DNA of 64,000 nucleotides from Batkoa obscura (Eukaryota > Entomophthoromycota > Entomophthoromycetes > Entomophthorales > Batkoaceae): assembly GCA_030770535.1 (NCBI GenBank), contig JASVEC010000042.1, positions 124,001-188,000 of the forward strand. Direction: 5' to 3'. The stretch's first letter is position 1, and every line of letters begins with the position of its first letter. Both the position numbers and the translations under genes were made by a program. The notes under the pieces are model-generated. The model was not told the DNA's origin. It worked only from the letters and a program-made list of their open reading frames with translations, and searched no databases. Positions 22,942-35,650 of the stretch are shown here, one piece after another.

Positions 22942-24210
22942 CTAGAAGATTAGTTACAATTGCTAATTAAAAGAGATAAATAAATCTAGTTTATATGATC
23001 TCTAAATGTTCTAATTAGGATAAATTATTTATAATAATTTTGTGAATTAATAGTTTATTGTGTTGAAGAATGGAATTGTTAATATTTAAAAATTGGAAAA
23101 ACTTGAAAATCAATAAAGTTGGGATAAAAACTTTTTAATGTGACTTTAGACTAACCAAATTAGTGTGCGTCGGGAGAATGGAACAATTAATTCTAAAAAT
23201 TGAAGGAGTTGAAAATCACAGTTAAGTTTAGGATAAATTGAGATCTATCGGTGATGAAGTTAGGTGGATGGAAAAGATAATTTTTGGGAAGAGATGATAA
23301 TGTATATTCTTGATAAAAGTTAAATAGAATAGTTAAGGTTATTAATAAACAATAATAATAATAATAATAAAATTAAGGGTTTGATTTTTTGTTAATTTAA
23401 TTTATTTATAATAATGGCTTTTAAACCAAATTAATTAGTAGTGAGCTTTAACTCATATTTATAAAATTTAGAGTGCCATTAAAGCAAAAATATCCACTTT
23501 TTTTGCACTATTAATGAATTTCAACCTCTATTTTAATTTTACACGACCTATTTTAAGGCCATTTTAGATAATAGTGGTTCATTAACTTTATGTGATTTTT
23601 TTGGGTTTTCTAGATAATGAACAAATGAGCAATAAATAAATGAGTTTTTTAATATGGAATAAAATCAATATGAATAAGATGAATAGTCACAACCTTCTAT
23701 CGAAATACGATATTTAAAAACTATTGAGTGATTTAATAATGAGTCAAATTGCAACCTTTTAGTCATCTGTAAATTGTAGTTTAATTAATAATTAACAAAA
23801 TCCAGTATCATAAATAAATCAAAAAAATTATTAATGAAGAAACTTTATTTAGATAGTTTTAAATATATTATTACTTGATATAATTTTAGTAGTTAGAATT
23901 TAAAAATGTGTTTAAAAAGATGTTAGAAATAACGTCAAATTGAATTTTAACCACTTATTCAAGAAATTTTGAAAATATTTAGCATAAATTTATAACTGGT
24001 ATAATTAATATATTTGAAAATAATGATAGTGTTAGAACCATAAAAAGTAATCTTACTTATTTAATTGGTAAACTTCAAGTTGATCTTTAAACTAAATAAT
24101 TGATAATATTTATTATTATAAATTATTAGATAATAAATAAATAGAAAGTATAAATATCAACAATATTGACAATTAATTTTAAATTTTAAACTTTCATCTT
24201 TGTTATTTAA

Positions 24211-24259
<49 letters not shown>

Positions 24260-24350
24260 TCTTGTTCATATCTATTTTCATAATTATTATTTCAACATTT
24301 ATAAATAAACAAACAAACAAATAAATAATAACTTTCATATAATAGCAAAA
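22942..24350. other. Intergenic stretch with simple repeats
   Basis: 1.4 kb of AT-rich DNA with no exon seen. It contains an (aat)n run at about 23350-23371 and a longer (tta)n run at about 24213-24257, just upstream of the PH-domain gene. Confidence 0.6.
24213..24257. repeat. (TTA)n microsatellite, about 15 units
   Basis: An uninterrupted ttattatta run ends about 95 bp upstream of the ATG at 24351, so it probably lies in the promoter or 5' leader of the PH-domain gene. Confidence 0.9.
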
Positions 24351-25085
24351 ATGAATTTATTCACTATAAAATCTCACTCTAATATATCAACTACAGTCTC
24401 ACATACTAGTATGAGTGCTCAAAGTCATTTAAATTATATCTTCAATTTTGGTAACAAACTAAAGAAGCGTAATAGTATTTCTCAACTTAGTGAAAAGGAA
24501 ATTGAAGTATATTCGACTTCCTCGCCAACTTTGGAGGATTCAACTACTTTAATGACAATTCAATCTTATAACTCCACATTAGAACCAGAAGATGTACTTC
24601 CTTTATATCAATGTAGTTTAAATAAAGAAGGTATTGTGTTATTAAAATGGGAAAAAATTCAATCGAAAAAAATGAATAAACATTGGAATACAACTAATTT
24701 AAAAGTAACTGGGACTTTAATTACTTCTCAATGGATACCTACTAAGTCTTGGTTAACTGGAATTTTTAAAAATAATAAAAATTCAAAACAAGATAAGGTT
24801 AATGATGATACTCCAGTGCCTCAAAATAAACCTTCTTATATACAGAAGTGGGATGTAGAGGGTATGAAAGTTATTGCTGCACCTGATGTTAATGATCGAA
24901 TGACTTTTAGAGTAGTATTTAAAAATGGGGATTGTTGTTTAATTCGTGCTAACAAATTAAAGGAAGCTCAAGCTTGGGTTGATACTTTACAATCTTCGGC
25001 CAATATTGCTGATGATTTGGACCTTAGGATTTCTCCCGTATTTTATACATTACCTAGATCAAGGGTTAGGTATAGAGGTTTATAG
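24351..25085 (+). CDS. PH-domain-like protein
   Basis: Single exon of 244 aa. The first ~75 residues are Ser/Thr-rich and probably disordered. From about residue 85 a PH-like fold is suggested. EGIVLLKWEKI and TNLKVTGTLITSQ give the first strands, then comes a long Lys/Asn-rich loop (135-160). WDVEGMKVIAAP, DRMTFRVVFKNGDCCLIRAN and the final helix KEAQAWVDTLQSSAN follow. The conserved Trp of the C-terminal PH helix is present. PH domains bind phosphoinositides or proteins at membranes. No second domain is visible and the partner is unknown. Confidence 0.7.
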   Translation: MNLFTIKSHSNISTTVSHTSMSAQSHLNYIFNFGNKLKKRNSISQLSEKEIEVYSTSSPTLEDSTTLMTIQSYNSTLEPEDVLPLYQCSLNKEGIVLLKWEKIQSKKMNKHWNTTNLKVTGTLITSQWIPTKSWLTGIFKNNKNSKQDKVNDDTPVPQNKPSYIQKWDVEGMKVIAAPDVNDRMTFRVVFKNGDCCLIRANKLKEAQAWVDTLQSSANIADDLDLRISPVFYTLPRSRVRYRGL

Positions 25086-25448
25086 CTATATATATAGTAT
25101 TTCTATTCTCTTTTTTTGTATTATAAAAGTTAGTTAATAAATTATATATTTGATTTATTTTAATATTTTCTACTTTTTTTATAATGTAATTTAAAATCAC
25201 TAATGATATTTAATTATTCATTTATTCTATAAGCTTTATCATTTTATTACAATAAAAATAAATGAGTTATTATAAATAAAAGTAAATTATAATTAAAACT
25301 TATCTCAATTATTATTTAAAAATTATTGCTACTAACCATTTTATTTAATTTGTGTAACTAATGAATAATTTTATTTTATAATAAAATAAAAATAAAAAAG
25401 CTATATATAAATAAAAGCGAACTACAAGATGATAAACGAATTCAATCT
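25086..25448. other. Convergent intergenic region
   Basis: 363 bp between two convergent genes. Very AT-rich, with nothing recognised beyond the expected 3' ends. Confidence 0.5.
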
Positions 25449-26111
25449 TTAAACATCTACAAACTCATCATAACTTTGAGAAGTTTCTCTTTCTCTTTTA
25501 TCATTTAATTTAAGTTTAATCTTTGTATTTTCTTTCATTTTCCTTGGACTATTACTAAACATTACGTTGTTAATCTTTTTTTCCATTTTAACTTTTTCCT
25601 TATCCAACCGACTCTAAAAAAATCAATATCTTTAGTTTCTTTTCAAAAGTTCTTTTTTTTACTTCTTTACTTACCTCTAAATCTGTTGCCCCAGATAATG
25701 TAAATATTCTATCTTCCAATTCAATCCCATTTTTCTGTTTTTTCAAATTATTAAACCCATTAAAAGTAGTAGTCGTTGAACCGGTTGGCTCTAATAAATA
25801 TTGATCAAACCCTTTAATGACATTACCGCTGAATTTAGTATCTTCTAAATAACTTGTTTCTAATCCATAGATTTTGTTCTCAATTTCTTCCTATAGAAAG
25901 ATTATTGTTAGATTTATACAGTTTTATTTAAATTAGAATATGAAATTACCAATGAAAGCAGTATACGATTTTTATTTTTTATTAAATCATTTAATTCTTG
26001 TTCTTCTTTTTTAATCTCTTTGATAGCAAGCTATGAAATTTGTTTAGTTCATTGTTTAAAATATTGATATCGATATTAATATAAAATTACCTGTCTTTCT
26101 CTAGCTTCCAT
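25449..26111 (-). CDS. EAF6: Chromatin modification protein EAF6 (NuA4-type complex subunit)
   Basis: Exons 26111-26091, 26030-25950, 25890-25675 and 25613-25449 give 161 codons (160 aa). The first half is a coiled coil (ELNDLIKNKNRILLSLEEIE). The family hallmark follows: ENKIYGLETSYLED, then FSGNVIKGFDQYL. This matches the EAF6/MEAF6 pattern NxEgSYLEDT..GNxIKGFDgYL. EAF6 is a small subunit of the NuA4/MYST histone acetyltransferase complexes. The C-terminal part is basic and low-complexity. The gene is divergent from the PPR gene, with a 477-bp shared upstream region. Confidence 0.88.
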
Positions 26112-26588
26112 TTATCTTAAAAATTTTAAAAAAATAAAAAATAAAAAATTAAATCGTTGCTTAAAATGAAATTGATAATTATTGGTTAAATTAAGATTAA
26201 GCATAAGTCACTCATTTTATTTTGAGTATTAGATAAAAAGATATGTAATTATACTGTTGTTAAAGCTAAAATATTTTTAATAATTTACTACATTGAAATA
26301 AAGATAGCAATAAGATTTTAAAATAAGATTGATTTAAAGTAAGAATTTATTAAGCGACTTTGAATTAAGAATTATGCAACTATTTTATTTTGCTCACTTT
26401 TTATAGTACAAAAGTGAAAAATATTGCTACTCAAAGTGTTTTACAAAAAACAAGTACTAATTTTGAACTAAAAAAGATCCCAAAATTAAATCCAAAAAAA
26501 GTTAAAAAATCAAATTAAAAAAACTCAAAAAAACTCGAAATTTAAAATTAACTTTATTTTCTACATATCAATCTCACCTTCAAGAAAG
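26112..26588. other. Divergent upstream region of EAF6 and the PPR gene
   Basis: 477 bp, AT-rich, with no exon or repeat recognised. The placement implies that both promoters are here. Confidence 0.5.
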
Positions 26589-28731
26589 ATGCGATTAACC
26601 CCTTTATTATTGAAACCACAAGTATTTAGACATTCAAATAAACCCAGTAACTTACACTTTTTAATTGAACATAAAATAGTAAAAAAAAAGAAAAAAGAAC
26701 GAATTAATCAATTAATTTCAACTAATAAAGCTTTAATTAATTATTTTAAAAATAAAGAATATCCAAAATTAATTGAATATACATTAAATGAATTAAAAAG
26801 TATAAAGTCGAAAGGAAAAGAGAATTATTTATGTCAACAGTTATCTGTTTATTGCTTATTTGCATTTTTGGGATATTTTAAAAAAGGGGAATGGAAATTA
26901 GCTGAAGAGATGTTACTAAAATTATATCCGAAAGAAAAATATACAGCACCAGATAAAATAGAATTAGATACTCAACTTGAAGAGATAATTGATATTGAGA
27001 AATATAAGCAAATACAAGCTATAATTGAGCATCCAGTATTATTTCGATTATGGGTAAATAAACAAGGATTCGTAAAAGAAGCAAATTATATTGTTTCAAT
27101 ATTAGAAAAAAATAATAGATCAGTTGAATGGGATAAAAACTATTTGATTCAAAAATCAAATTATTATGTCAAAGAAAAAGAGTTTAAATTAGCTGCTAAA
27201 TTGGTGGTGAAGTTATATAATCAATTTGAACATTTAGATTCAGAATTACTGAGGATGCTGATTGTTAAATTAAGAATACTGGAATTTAAATTAGCATTTG
27301 AATTGACACAGATTGCTTTTAAAGAGGGAGTTAAAATTAATTTGAATATCATTAATAATATTTTATATAGATGTATTAGATTTTGTAGTGATAATGAAGA
27401 TAATATAAACAATAATAGTGTAACAATATTTTATAAACATCCCTTAATAAATGATAATAGTAATCCACAATATAAAATTCAACTAAATGAAATTTATGAT
27501 TTTATAATAAAATACGAATTTGAATTAAGTAATAAACTGTTTGGATATTATATATTACGAAGCATACAATTAAACGGAATTAATAAAGCTTATGAAGAAT
27601 ATGAGGAATTAATTCAACAACACAAGAATCTAACTAAAGAAGATTTAACAATAATTAAAGGTCAATTAATTCATGGTTTATTACAACAGAGAGATCTCAA
27701 TAGAGTCAATGAATTATTAACACAAATTAATATTAATCCGATAATTCATAGTAAATTAGTTAATTATTTTATACAAAGTAAACAATACCATCAAGTAGTT
27801 TCAATTTATAACGAAAATTATCCATCACATAATATTATTAGTTATACTTTATTAATTAAATTAGCTTTAATTAACGAAGAAACCGAATTAGCTTTTCAAT
27901 TGTTGGAGCAAATGAAGATGAATAATATAAAATACGATAAGACTGTTTTAAATTTATTAGTTAGTTATAGTTATAAAAAGAAAGACATTGATTTAATTAA
28001 AAGAGTTTTAATTTTATTTTATCAAGATTATTATTATTTATTAAATATAAAAAGTATTAAATTATCCTTTTCAACTGCTATTTCAAATCATGATTGGGAA
28101 TTTGCTTATCAGTTTGAAAATCAAATCCTTCAAAACAATAGTATTACTAACACTAGTGACAATTCATCAACCCCATCCTCTAAAGCTATAACTACAACTA
28201 CAACTGTTACTCCTACGAACAACATTGGTATTAATAATCAATTACTAAGATTTTATATTTTAACTAAAAATGAAAATTTATTACCTTTTATAAATCAAGT
28301 AATTGATAATAAATTAATTAATAATAATACTTTCAATTGGATATTATTAGCTTATTTATCTTTGAATCAATATTCAAAAACTTGGGAATTTTATTGGGAA
28401 TATTTAAAACAACAAATCAATGTAAATGTTAATAATAACATTAGGAATAATAGTAGTATCACTAATGTAACTGATAAAAACTCATCACATAATGATCATT
28501 ATCATTTATATGTTTATACTTTAAATTCTATGTTATATTATTCAATCAAATTAAAACAATGGGACCATATTCAACATTTAGTTAGTTATGCTAGATTGAT
28601 TGGTTATTTAGGTAATAATAATAATAATAACATAAATTAATATTAATCTTTTCATTATATTAGACAATGAACATCCTAACCCAACTACTAAAAATTTAAT
28701 TCAAGGTTATTATACACTATTAAATAAATAA
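26589..28731 (+). CDS. Pentatricopeptide-repeat (PPR) protein, probably mitochondrial
   Basis: Exons 26589-28611 and 28664-28731 give 697 codons (696 aa). Splicing avoids an early stop after GYLG and adds a tail ending NLIQGYYTLLNK. The N-terminus is basic and free of acidic residues (MRLTPLLLKPQVFRH), as in a mitochondrial presequence. Repeated ~35-residue helical pairs include SYTLLIKLALINEETELAFQ with LLEQMKMNNIKYDKTVLNLL. PPR proteins bind organellar RNA for processing or translation, so a role in mitochondrial gene expression is likely. The C-terminal half holds Asn/Ser/Thr low-complexity tracts. Confidence 0.75.
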
Positions 28732-28812
28732 TCTATCCTAATTAAATAATCTTATAAACGCCACGCAATTTTATTTCAATTCTATTTATTACATCCAGAG
28801 ACATTCTCTTCT

Positions 28813-31573
28813 TTAATTCGTTAACACCTGTTGTACTTTCTTTGTAGTAGTATTACTCGTTGTTGGAGATCCCGTTAAACTAGGTTGATCAAAGCCAGCA
28901 GTATTAGCTACAAGCGAAATACAACGCAATAACATGGGATGGTTTTGTTCATCTGTAAATTCAGAACCTAACTGAGCCAATAGAGAAGAGTAGATAGCAT
29001 TTAGTGGTAATGCTAAATTAGGACCTGGGAAATGGGCTTTTTCCATTAATATACGATAGCATAAATTAGCTTTGGATGAGTTTTCATCGGTACTGATTTT
29101 AGCATGGAGAGAGGCTGTGACTGCTCGGATCGTTTGAAGGTAAACATGATCTAAAGGGAAATGAAAATGAGTTTTATAAATTAAAATATTAGATAATAAA
29201 CTTACCAGAACTATTAGAAGCATGAGTAAATGCATCAGAATAAAGGTGTGCAATATTAGCTAAAATAGATAATAAATTTTTGCCTTTGATGGAAAAAAAT
29301 AATAAATCATAAATTAAGCATCTTATTGAAAACATATCTTGAGTAGCTAAACTTAAAGCAGAAAAGATACGTGTTAAAGAACTAAAATTACAATAAATTA
29401 ATAAAAAATAAAAAATAATTTTAAAAAATAAAACTTACATTGTATATCCTCTATCTTCTTTCGTTTGACAACCAATAACAATCAAATTATTTGTAAGTTG
29501 AAATAATTGAGGTAAGATAGGTAACTAAGTATAAATGATTAATATATTTAACTCTAAATAAAATATTAATATTTTTTACCTTTGGAAACTTAATGGACAT
29601 TGTAAGTAAATAAATACTAATTTTTCTTTCCCAGAGTAATAATTGAGTTGGTATATTTCTACGATAACTTTCATCAATAATGATAGTTTCTAAATCGGAA
29701 CAAGTAGAAGGTAAAGTAGAATCAAGGATGGGTGATTGAATAGAAAAAGATCTAATAATCGTCAATAAAGAATTAAAAAAAGTTAATAAATTTGTTGAAT
29801 TTAAATCAGTAAAATGTGAAAACAATTGAGAATTCATAACTTTTTTGCCATCCGAAATTAAATTCAATGCGTGGGAGATAGAGGCTTCATCTGAGATATA
29901 CATTTTTGGTGAATTGCTTATTTGTTGATTAAATTTCTTTTCGAATTTACCATTCCATAAACAATCGGATGTAAAATTTTTATCAAATTCCAAACTATTT
30001 TTTTTAAATAAAATAGGATCTTGAAATAATTCTTCTTCAAATAAGTTAGGTTCAATAAAATTAAATATTTGTAATGAACTGCTAGTGGTAGAAGCAGAAT
30101 CAAATTCAGAATTTGATTGAGTAAATCCTCGTGGTGAGCCTACAACATTCATTTCATTCATTGGTGTTTGTAATTCAGAACTACAAATTAACTCTTCACT
30201 TCTCATTCTTTTGGTTTTCATTGGTTCTCGTTCAATTAAAGTACTCTCATTACTACTCATGATGCTTTGAACATCTTTGTCGTTTGATGTAGTACTAGTA
30301 TTATTACTATTATTATTATTGTTATCATTGTTACTATTATTAGTGTCTTTAACTAATAATTCTGCTTTCATACTAGAGATCTGTTCTTGATGAGCAATTG
30401 CTAAACTTTCCAAATAGTTTTTTGTTTTATTAATCAACTCTAAATTTTCACTAATTTCTTTAACTTTAGTAATTAAATTACTAATGCTTTCACTCACTTC
30501 TTGATCACTATTAATCAATCCTGCTTCAATCAATTGTTGAAAGCAATTAATCACAATATTCTTATTGATATCAATATTTAATATTAAATTCTTAATTAAA
30601 TATGACTTTTGTTTTCTTGTTTTTGGTTTCACTTTATAAGGGAATCCTACGTTTGGTTGCGGAATAGTATTAGTGGCAGTGGAGCTATTACCTGCTATAC
30701 TAGGGGTGCCAATAACAGATAAGATTAATATCTTTAATTTTTTAATTAATGGAAAGAGTGGGGAATCAAGAGGAAGTATAGCTTCTTTATCATTCAATAT
30801 CTGAGTAGGATTCAATAAAGCATTATCTAAGATAGTCACTTCTTCCTGATATTTACCAATTTGGATATAATTTTTATCTAATTTGTAATAGTTATTTTGT
30901 AATTCTAAATGGCTCTCTTTACTCATGCTACCCTTATTTAATAAGGCTGCTTCCAAACTTTTGATCCTTTGGTCTCTATAAAAAAATAGAAGGTAGTTAA
31001 TTTTTGTTCTTTAAATTAATTTAATATTAGCTACTTACTTTTCGCCTAGTTCTTTATTAAGTCGATTGATCTCCCTAACTTGGAAGGAATTTTTTGCTTG
31101 TGAAATTTGGTTCTCTTTCACTTTAGACTCCAACGTAGTTTTAATGTTCTAAAAAAAAGAATTCCATTAAACACCGTCACTTTAAAAAAGAATACAAATC
31201 ATCGTACCTCCAATGACGTGATCTTGACATTGAGAGTCTTAACTTCCTCAACTTTTAAATTCAAACTAGCCATAGCATTAGCCGATGTTTCCAATAAAGT
31301 GAAATATTGGTTTTGAAGAACTGAAGCTTGAGCAAACATTTCATCCCTTTCTCTTTTTAATTTACTATATTCCACCATCATCTTATTCAAATTTTCTTTA
31401 GCCAATTTTAATGTCTTATGTAACTCAATATTCTCATAATTTCTCTCTTGTAACATTTTCAAGATCATAGCATCTTCAAATATGTTTCCTTTTAATTTTT
31501 GTAAGTTGACTTGACTAGCTGCAACTGGTGGTTTATTTTTGGAACTTGGCTTGGTACTCATCTCTGGTGGCAT
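28813..31573 (-). CDS. Large coiled-coil protein of unknown function
   Basis: Six exons: 31573-31208, 31148-31039, 30975-29580, 29524-29439, 29381-29206 and 29150-28813. They sum to 824 codons (823 aa) with all junctions in frame. Residues ~35-200 form a continuous coiled coil (EDAMILKMLQERNYENIELH, then KLKRERDEMFAQASVLQNQY). A Ser/Asn/Thr-rich region lies in the middle (~370-450). The C-terminal ~250 residues look helical and globular (ESYRRNIPTQLLLWERKISI, LPLNAIYSSLLAQLGSEF). No signal peptide or membrane segment is seen. The architecture resembles cytoskeletal or motor-adaptor proteins, but I do not recognise the family. Confidence 0.8.
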
Positions 31574-32385
31574 TGTTGTTCGTGATAGTATATGGTGTTA
31601 ATGGTTCTATATGACGGTATGATTTTTTTATGAAAGTTATCTATTTACTACTCTTCTATGATCCGATTTTGTTGGAACTCAAGTTACTCTCGCCTCGTAA
31701 TTCCTGTCTTTTTGAAAAAAAACCAAAATTCAATGTATGAAGAAATTTCTTAATTAAGCTTTCCAAATCGAAGCGAAAGTAAAAGCCAGGTTTCACTTAG
31801 TTAACCCAATGATTGATCTAGAAAGAATTAACTAAGTGTTTTATTGGTAAAGTGGAAAACCAGCCGACTGTAGCACGAGAGCTGATTGGAGGATTTTGTT
31901 TAAATCATTTTATCCACCTAATAATAAAAGTAAAAGTGAAAGGGTTATTCGGGTGAAAATTTAGCTGAAGAATTAGGGATAATTAAATTTATTTGAAGGT
32001 TCAAATAATTGATTAATGTTGTTGGTAAAAGTCGTATATGAAAATTAAAGGGTAAATATATATTTTGTATGTTTTAAATATTTATTTTTCCATCTATTTT
32101 TAAAGATGATGAGTTTGACTTTGCTTTGTTTAATGGCATAATTAATTCCTATTGGAATAAATTACTTATTTGGCTGAAATACATTAAAGAATTAGAATTG
32201 TAATCAGTTATAATTCAATGTTTACTTTTATTTTGAAATTACATTACTCTATATTTTGTCAATTATAAAATATTTATTTTAAAAAAAATAAATAAACCTA
32301 AAAAAAGAATATAAATTTGATGTACTAATAATGATATTTATTTAATAAGAAAGAAAATATATAATAAAAACAATAATTATAGGGC
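31574..32385. other. Intergenic, coiled-coil gene to TPX2
   Basis: 812 bp. The part near 31574-31950 is less AT-rich, as befits a promoter region of the minus-strand coiled-coil gene. No exon, RNA gene or repeat is recognised. Confidence 0.5.
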
Positions 32386-33931
32386 TCAATTTTTGTACCC
32401 TTTAAAATATTTTGGTTTAGCAAATATAGGTGTTTGTGGAATAGTAAGTGCTTTTTGTGATGGTTTTGGAATAAAAAAATGATATTTTGGCATTGGTTTC
32501 GCTTTAAACTCATGTAATTTTTTTTCTGCTAAATATTGATTCAATTCCGTTTTCTATAAAACAAAAGTACATTAATTAATATGTAAAATTAATAGAAATA
32601 TACGTAAAAGCTGGGCAAAGAAGACTTAATAGTAATATTCTTAACTAATTACCTAAAGTTGTTATCATTTTAAATTAAAATGAATGACACTAATATTATT
32701 ATATATAAAATTTTAATATTAATATTTGCTTTCCCATGCTATAAAAAATTAAATTACTTACCCTTTGGAGTTCCTCTTCCATTTTTCTACGTTTTTCTCT
32801 TTGTTCCATTTTTTCAAGTACTTGTAAATCAAATGTTTGTCTTCTTTTAGCTTGTTTCTCTGAATGTAATATAAATGGTTCAATTTTAGTTGGTGGTTTA
32901 CTACATCTTTTGATTGGAATAGGTTTAAATTTTGGCATTGGCAAGGCAGTAAAACTAGTTTGTTCTTCATTATCTTTTATTTGTTGTAATGATTGGTGAT
33001 ATCGTACTCTTTCTTCAGATTGAAATCTAAATGGTTCTGGAATTGTAGGTGGACGTGGTTCGACACCAATAATATTCTACTATTTTATTAATATCATAAT
33101 ATTAAACAATCAAATTAAACCTACGTTTCTAACTATTTTTGGTAAAGGTAGAGCTTTAAATTTTCTAGCTTTTTCCAATTCTTCCTTTTCCTTTTCAAGC
33201 CTTCTTTGGAATCTTTCTCTTTTTCTAGCTGTAATTTCATCACTAGGGAATTTAAATGGTATAGTTTTAGTGAGTTGTTTAGATCTCTTTTTAATGATAG
33301 TTTTGACTTTAATATTTCTATTTGGCTGTCTGTTATGATACTGTTCGTTTCGACTTCTTTCTGTACTGTGTAATTCTGAAAATCTAAATTCTTTAACTAC
33401 TGTCAATGGTGTTTTCTTAACTTTAGGAACTCCAAAATCGCCACTTGAATTCATGATTCTAGGATCAAGGGGAAGTGCTTTAAATGGTTTGACTTCTTGG
33501 ATGATTGGGTTATGGTGATGTACCTTTGCTCTTAGTCTTGTTTGTAAACGTGGTGATCTGGGCTGAGTCAACTCTTTTCTCTCCGGTTTTTTAGTAGTAG
33601 TATTTTCATCACGCTTTATTCTCGGTTTAGATAAAAATCTGTGAGGTACTTCGTTAACTATTTTACGCATTCTCTCAGCCAATGGTATATAAGGTGAGCC
33701 TGGTTCATTGCTCTCCGATGTTGCACTTGTAATTGGTTTTGATTGGCGTATTGGTACACGAAATGGCTGTTTTGGAGTTGAGTTGCCATTTTGTTTAACT
33801 ATTTGTTTTTGTTGTTTGCTTTGATTTACAGCTTTTGAAGTAAGTTTTACAGGTCTTGAGCCGCTATTACCACGGATCTTTCTTGGACTGAGCTTGCTGA
33901 ACATTGTTACTTGACTTGCTCTTTCTATCAT
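32386..33931 (-). CDS. TPX2: TPX2-like spindle assembly factor
   Basis: Exons 33931-33125, 33076-32762 and 32553-32386 give 430 codons (429 aa). Residues 1-150 are basic and disordered. Then come repeated TPX2 units: IPFKFPSDEITARKRERFQR followed by FKALPLPKIV; PEPFRFQSEERVRYHQ followed by FTALPMPKFKPIPI; EPFILHSEKQAKRRQTFDLQ; and FKAKPMPKYHFF. The alternation of PF+F strings, charged helices and FKA-x-P-x-P blocks defines the family. TPX2 binds microtubules and activates Aurora kinase at spindles. Budding yeasts lack a clear orthologue, so its presence here fits an early-diverging fungus. Confidence 0.85.
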
Positions 33932-35650
33932 TTTTTATTCAAAAATCGGAATAATTTAAAAATTACTTTGTGTTTTTATGGTAAGTTTCTTTTACTGAAA
34001 TGATCCTTTTTAAGCCAATCATCCTTTGGCTTAATTTAATATTTTAAGGGATTAAAAAATGATCCTTGAACCAATAAGATAACACATTGTAAGAATTTAA
34101 TTCTTAGACTTATGTCATCTTGGTTTCAAATGGAACATATTCTTTGACAGCAAATTTTATACAAAATGTAATAATTACTAGGTAGATGTTAGTAAAATAA
34201 AAGTGACCAAAATATTTGAGTATCAATAAAGCTTCTACAATTCTATTCCGAAATGATTTTGCAAGATTTTTAGAATCTTTTGTCTGTTTATTTGGTCTTT
34301 TTAATACATTAATCGTTAGATTTTGGTATAATTTTAGCAAAATTTTGTTCTTAAATGAACAGTTTATTAAGTCGTAATAGAATTACAACATTTGTAATGG
34401 GCTAAAAGATCATTTAAAAATATTATTATGAAAAAACTTATGTATAGAGACAATGTTAGATATATCTTTGAAACTACAATATAAAAAATAGATATAAAAT
34501 GTAATCTCAATTTCATTGTTTTTATAATTTTTCCTATCTATGTTCATGTTTAGATTTTTTATAGTGTATGCTTATGTTGATATAAAAACATAATCTAGTT
34601 CAAAAATCACTTACATTTTTAAAAATTGATACAAATACAAAGTGACAATTCAATGAACAAAAAACTAACTAAAAATACCCAGCCCTTTTTTAGATGTCCT
34701 TAGAATACTCAATACTAAAATTAGGTTGTTTAAGGGAGTATGGACTCCTCCTCTGTTGGTACCTTTTGTTCTAAGTAAAGCATAGAAAGGTGTAGTTTAT
34801 TTCACAACCTTTGGATATAATTTCTAAAATAAAAAATAGGCTGTAAAACGAAACCTATTAAAAGTGATAATAGTAGGTACAATAAAAAACGAAACCTATT
34901 AAAAGTGATAATACTAGGTACAATAAAAAACGAAACAAGTTAATCAAGTGAATTTTATTGCGGTTTAAGTTATTATACTAGATTTTTATAATAATTGTAT
35001 ACTTATAATAATTACCTTAAAGTAATATAATAAATATTAAAGTTTTTGGCTTTTTTACAAATATTACTTATCAAATTTTTTATTTATTTACTTAAGCAAG
35101 CATAAACTTAAACAGTACTTTTTGGTGACTGTAAAAATAAGAGATGAGAATTATTTATTTTTGTATCAGGTTATGAGGGTTAAAGTTGGTAGTAAAATTT
35201 ATATACGAAAATATTTCGTTTAAGCTCATTATACAAAAATATTTGATGTGTCTATAGTCCCTATCTTATCTTTAAATCTTATACCTAAAATTTATTATAT
35301 TTAAATATTTTTAATAAAAACTTCGGGTAGATAAATATTCAACCAAAAGATATGACAACAAAATGCTTCCATTTAAGGGATGACGTTTCAGATTGAGCTC
35401 ATAACTGCTTAATTTTCCCAAATATAGACGAGAAAGGTAAGTTATCAACACAAATAAGCGAATATTAAAATTTATCAGCATGATTAATGCAAGCAAATTG
35501 AGCCAATTAATTGTTGGATTATAGAAAGGAGCAGTTAAGCTAAAATGTAAATCCTTACAATTTTCTTGCCACTCTTTACATCAAGCAGAAAAATATATCG
35601 CTATTAACAATTTCAATTTATATATACTAAAGCTATAATTTAATATCAGG
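33932..35650. other. 1.7-kb divergent intergenic region, TPX2 / PP2A B56
   Basis: No exon is convincing. A small minus-strand frame at 34110-34340 lacks support. A 41-bp tandem repeat sits at 34844-34936. The promoters of both flanking genes must be here. Confidence 0.5.
34844..34936. repeat. 41-bp tandem repeat, about 2.3 units
   Basis: aaaacgaaacctattaaaag, continuing tgataat(a/c)..taggtacaata, occurs twice in tandem and begins a third time. The two full units differ at about one internal base (tagtagg against tactagg) plus an A-run length, so the duplication is recent. Confidence 0.85.

Noticed and set aside
34110-34340. 76-codon minus-strand frame between TPX2 and PP2A B56
   Set aside because: Composition is typical of random AT-rich frames, with no domain, splice context or repeat support.
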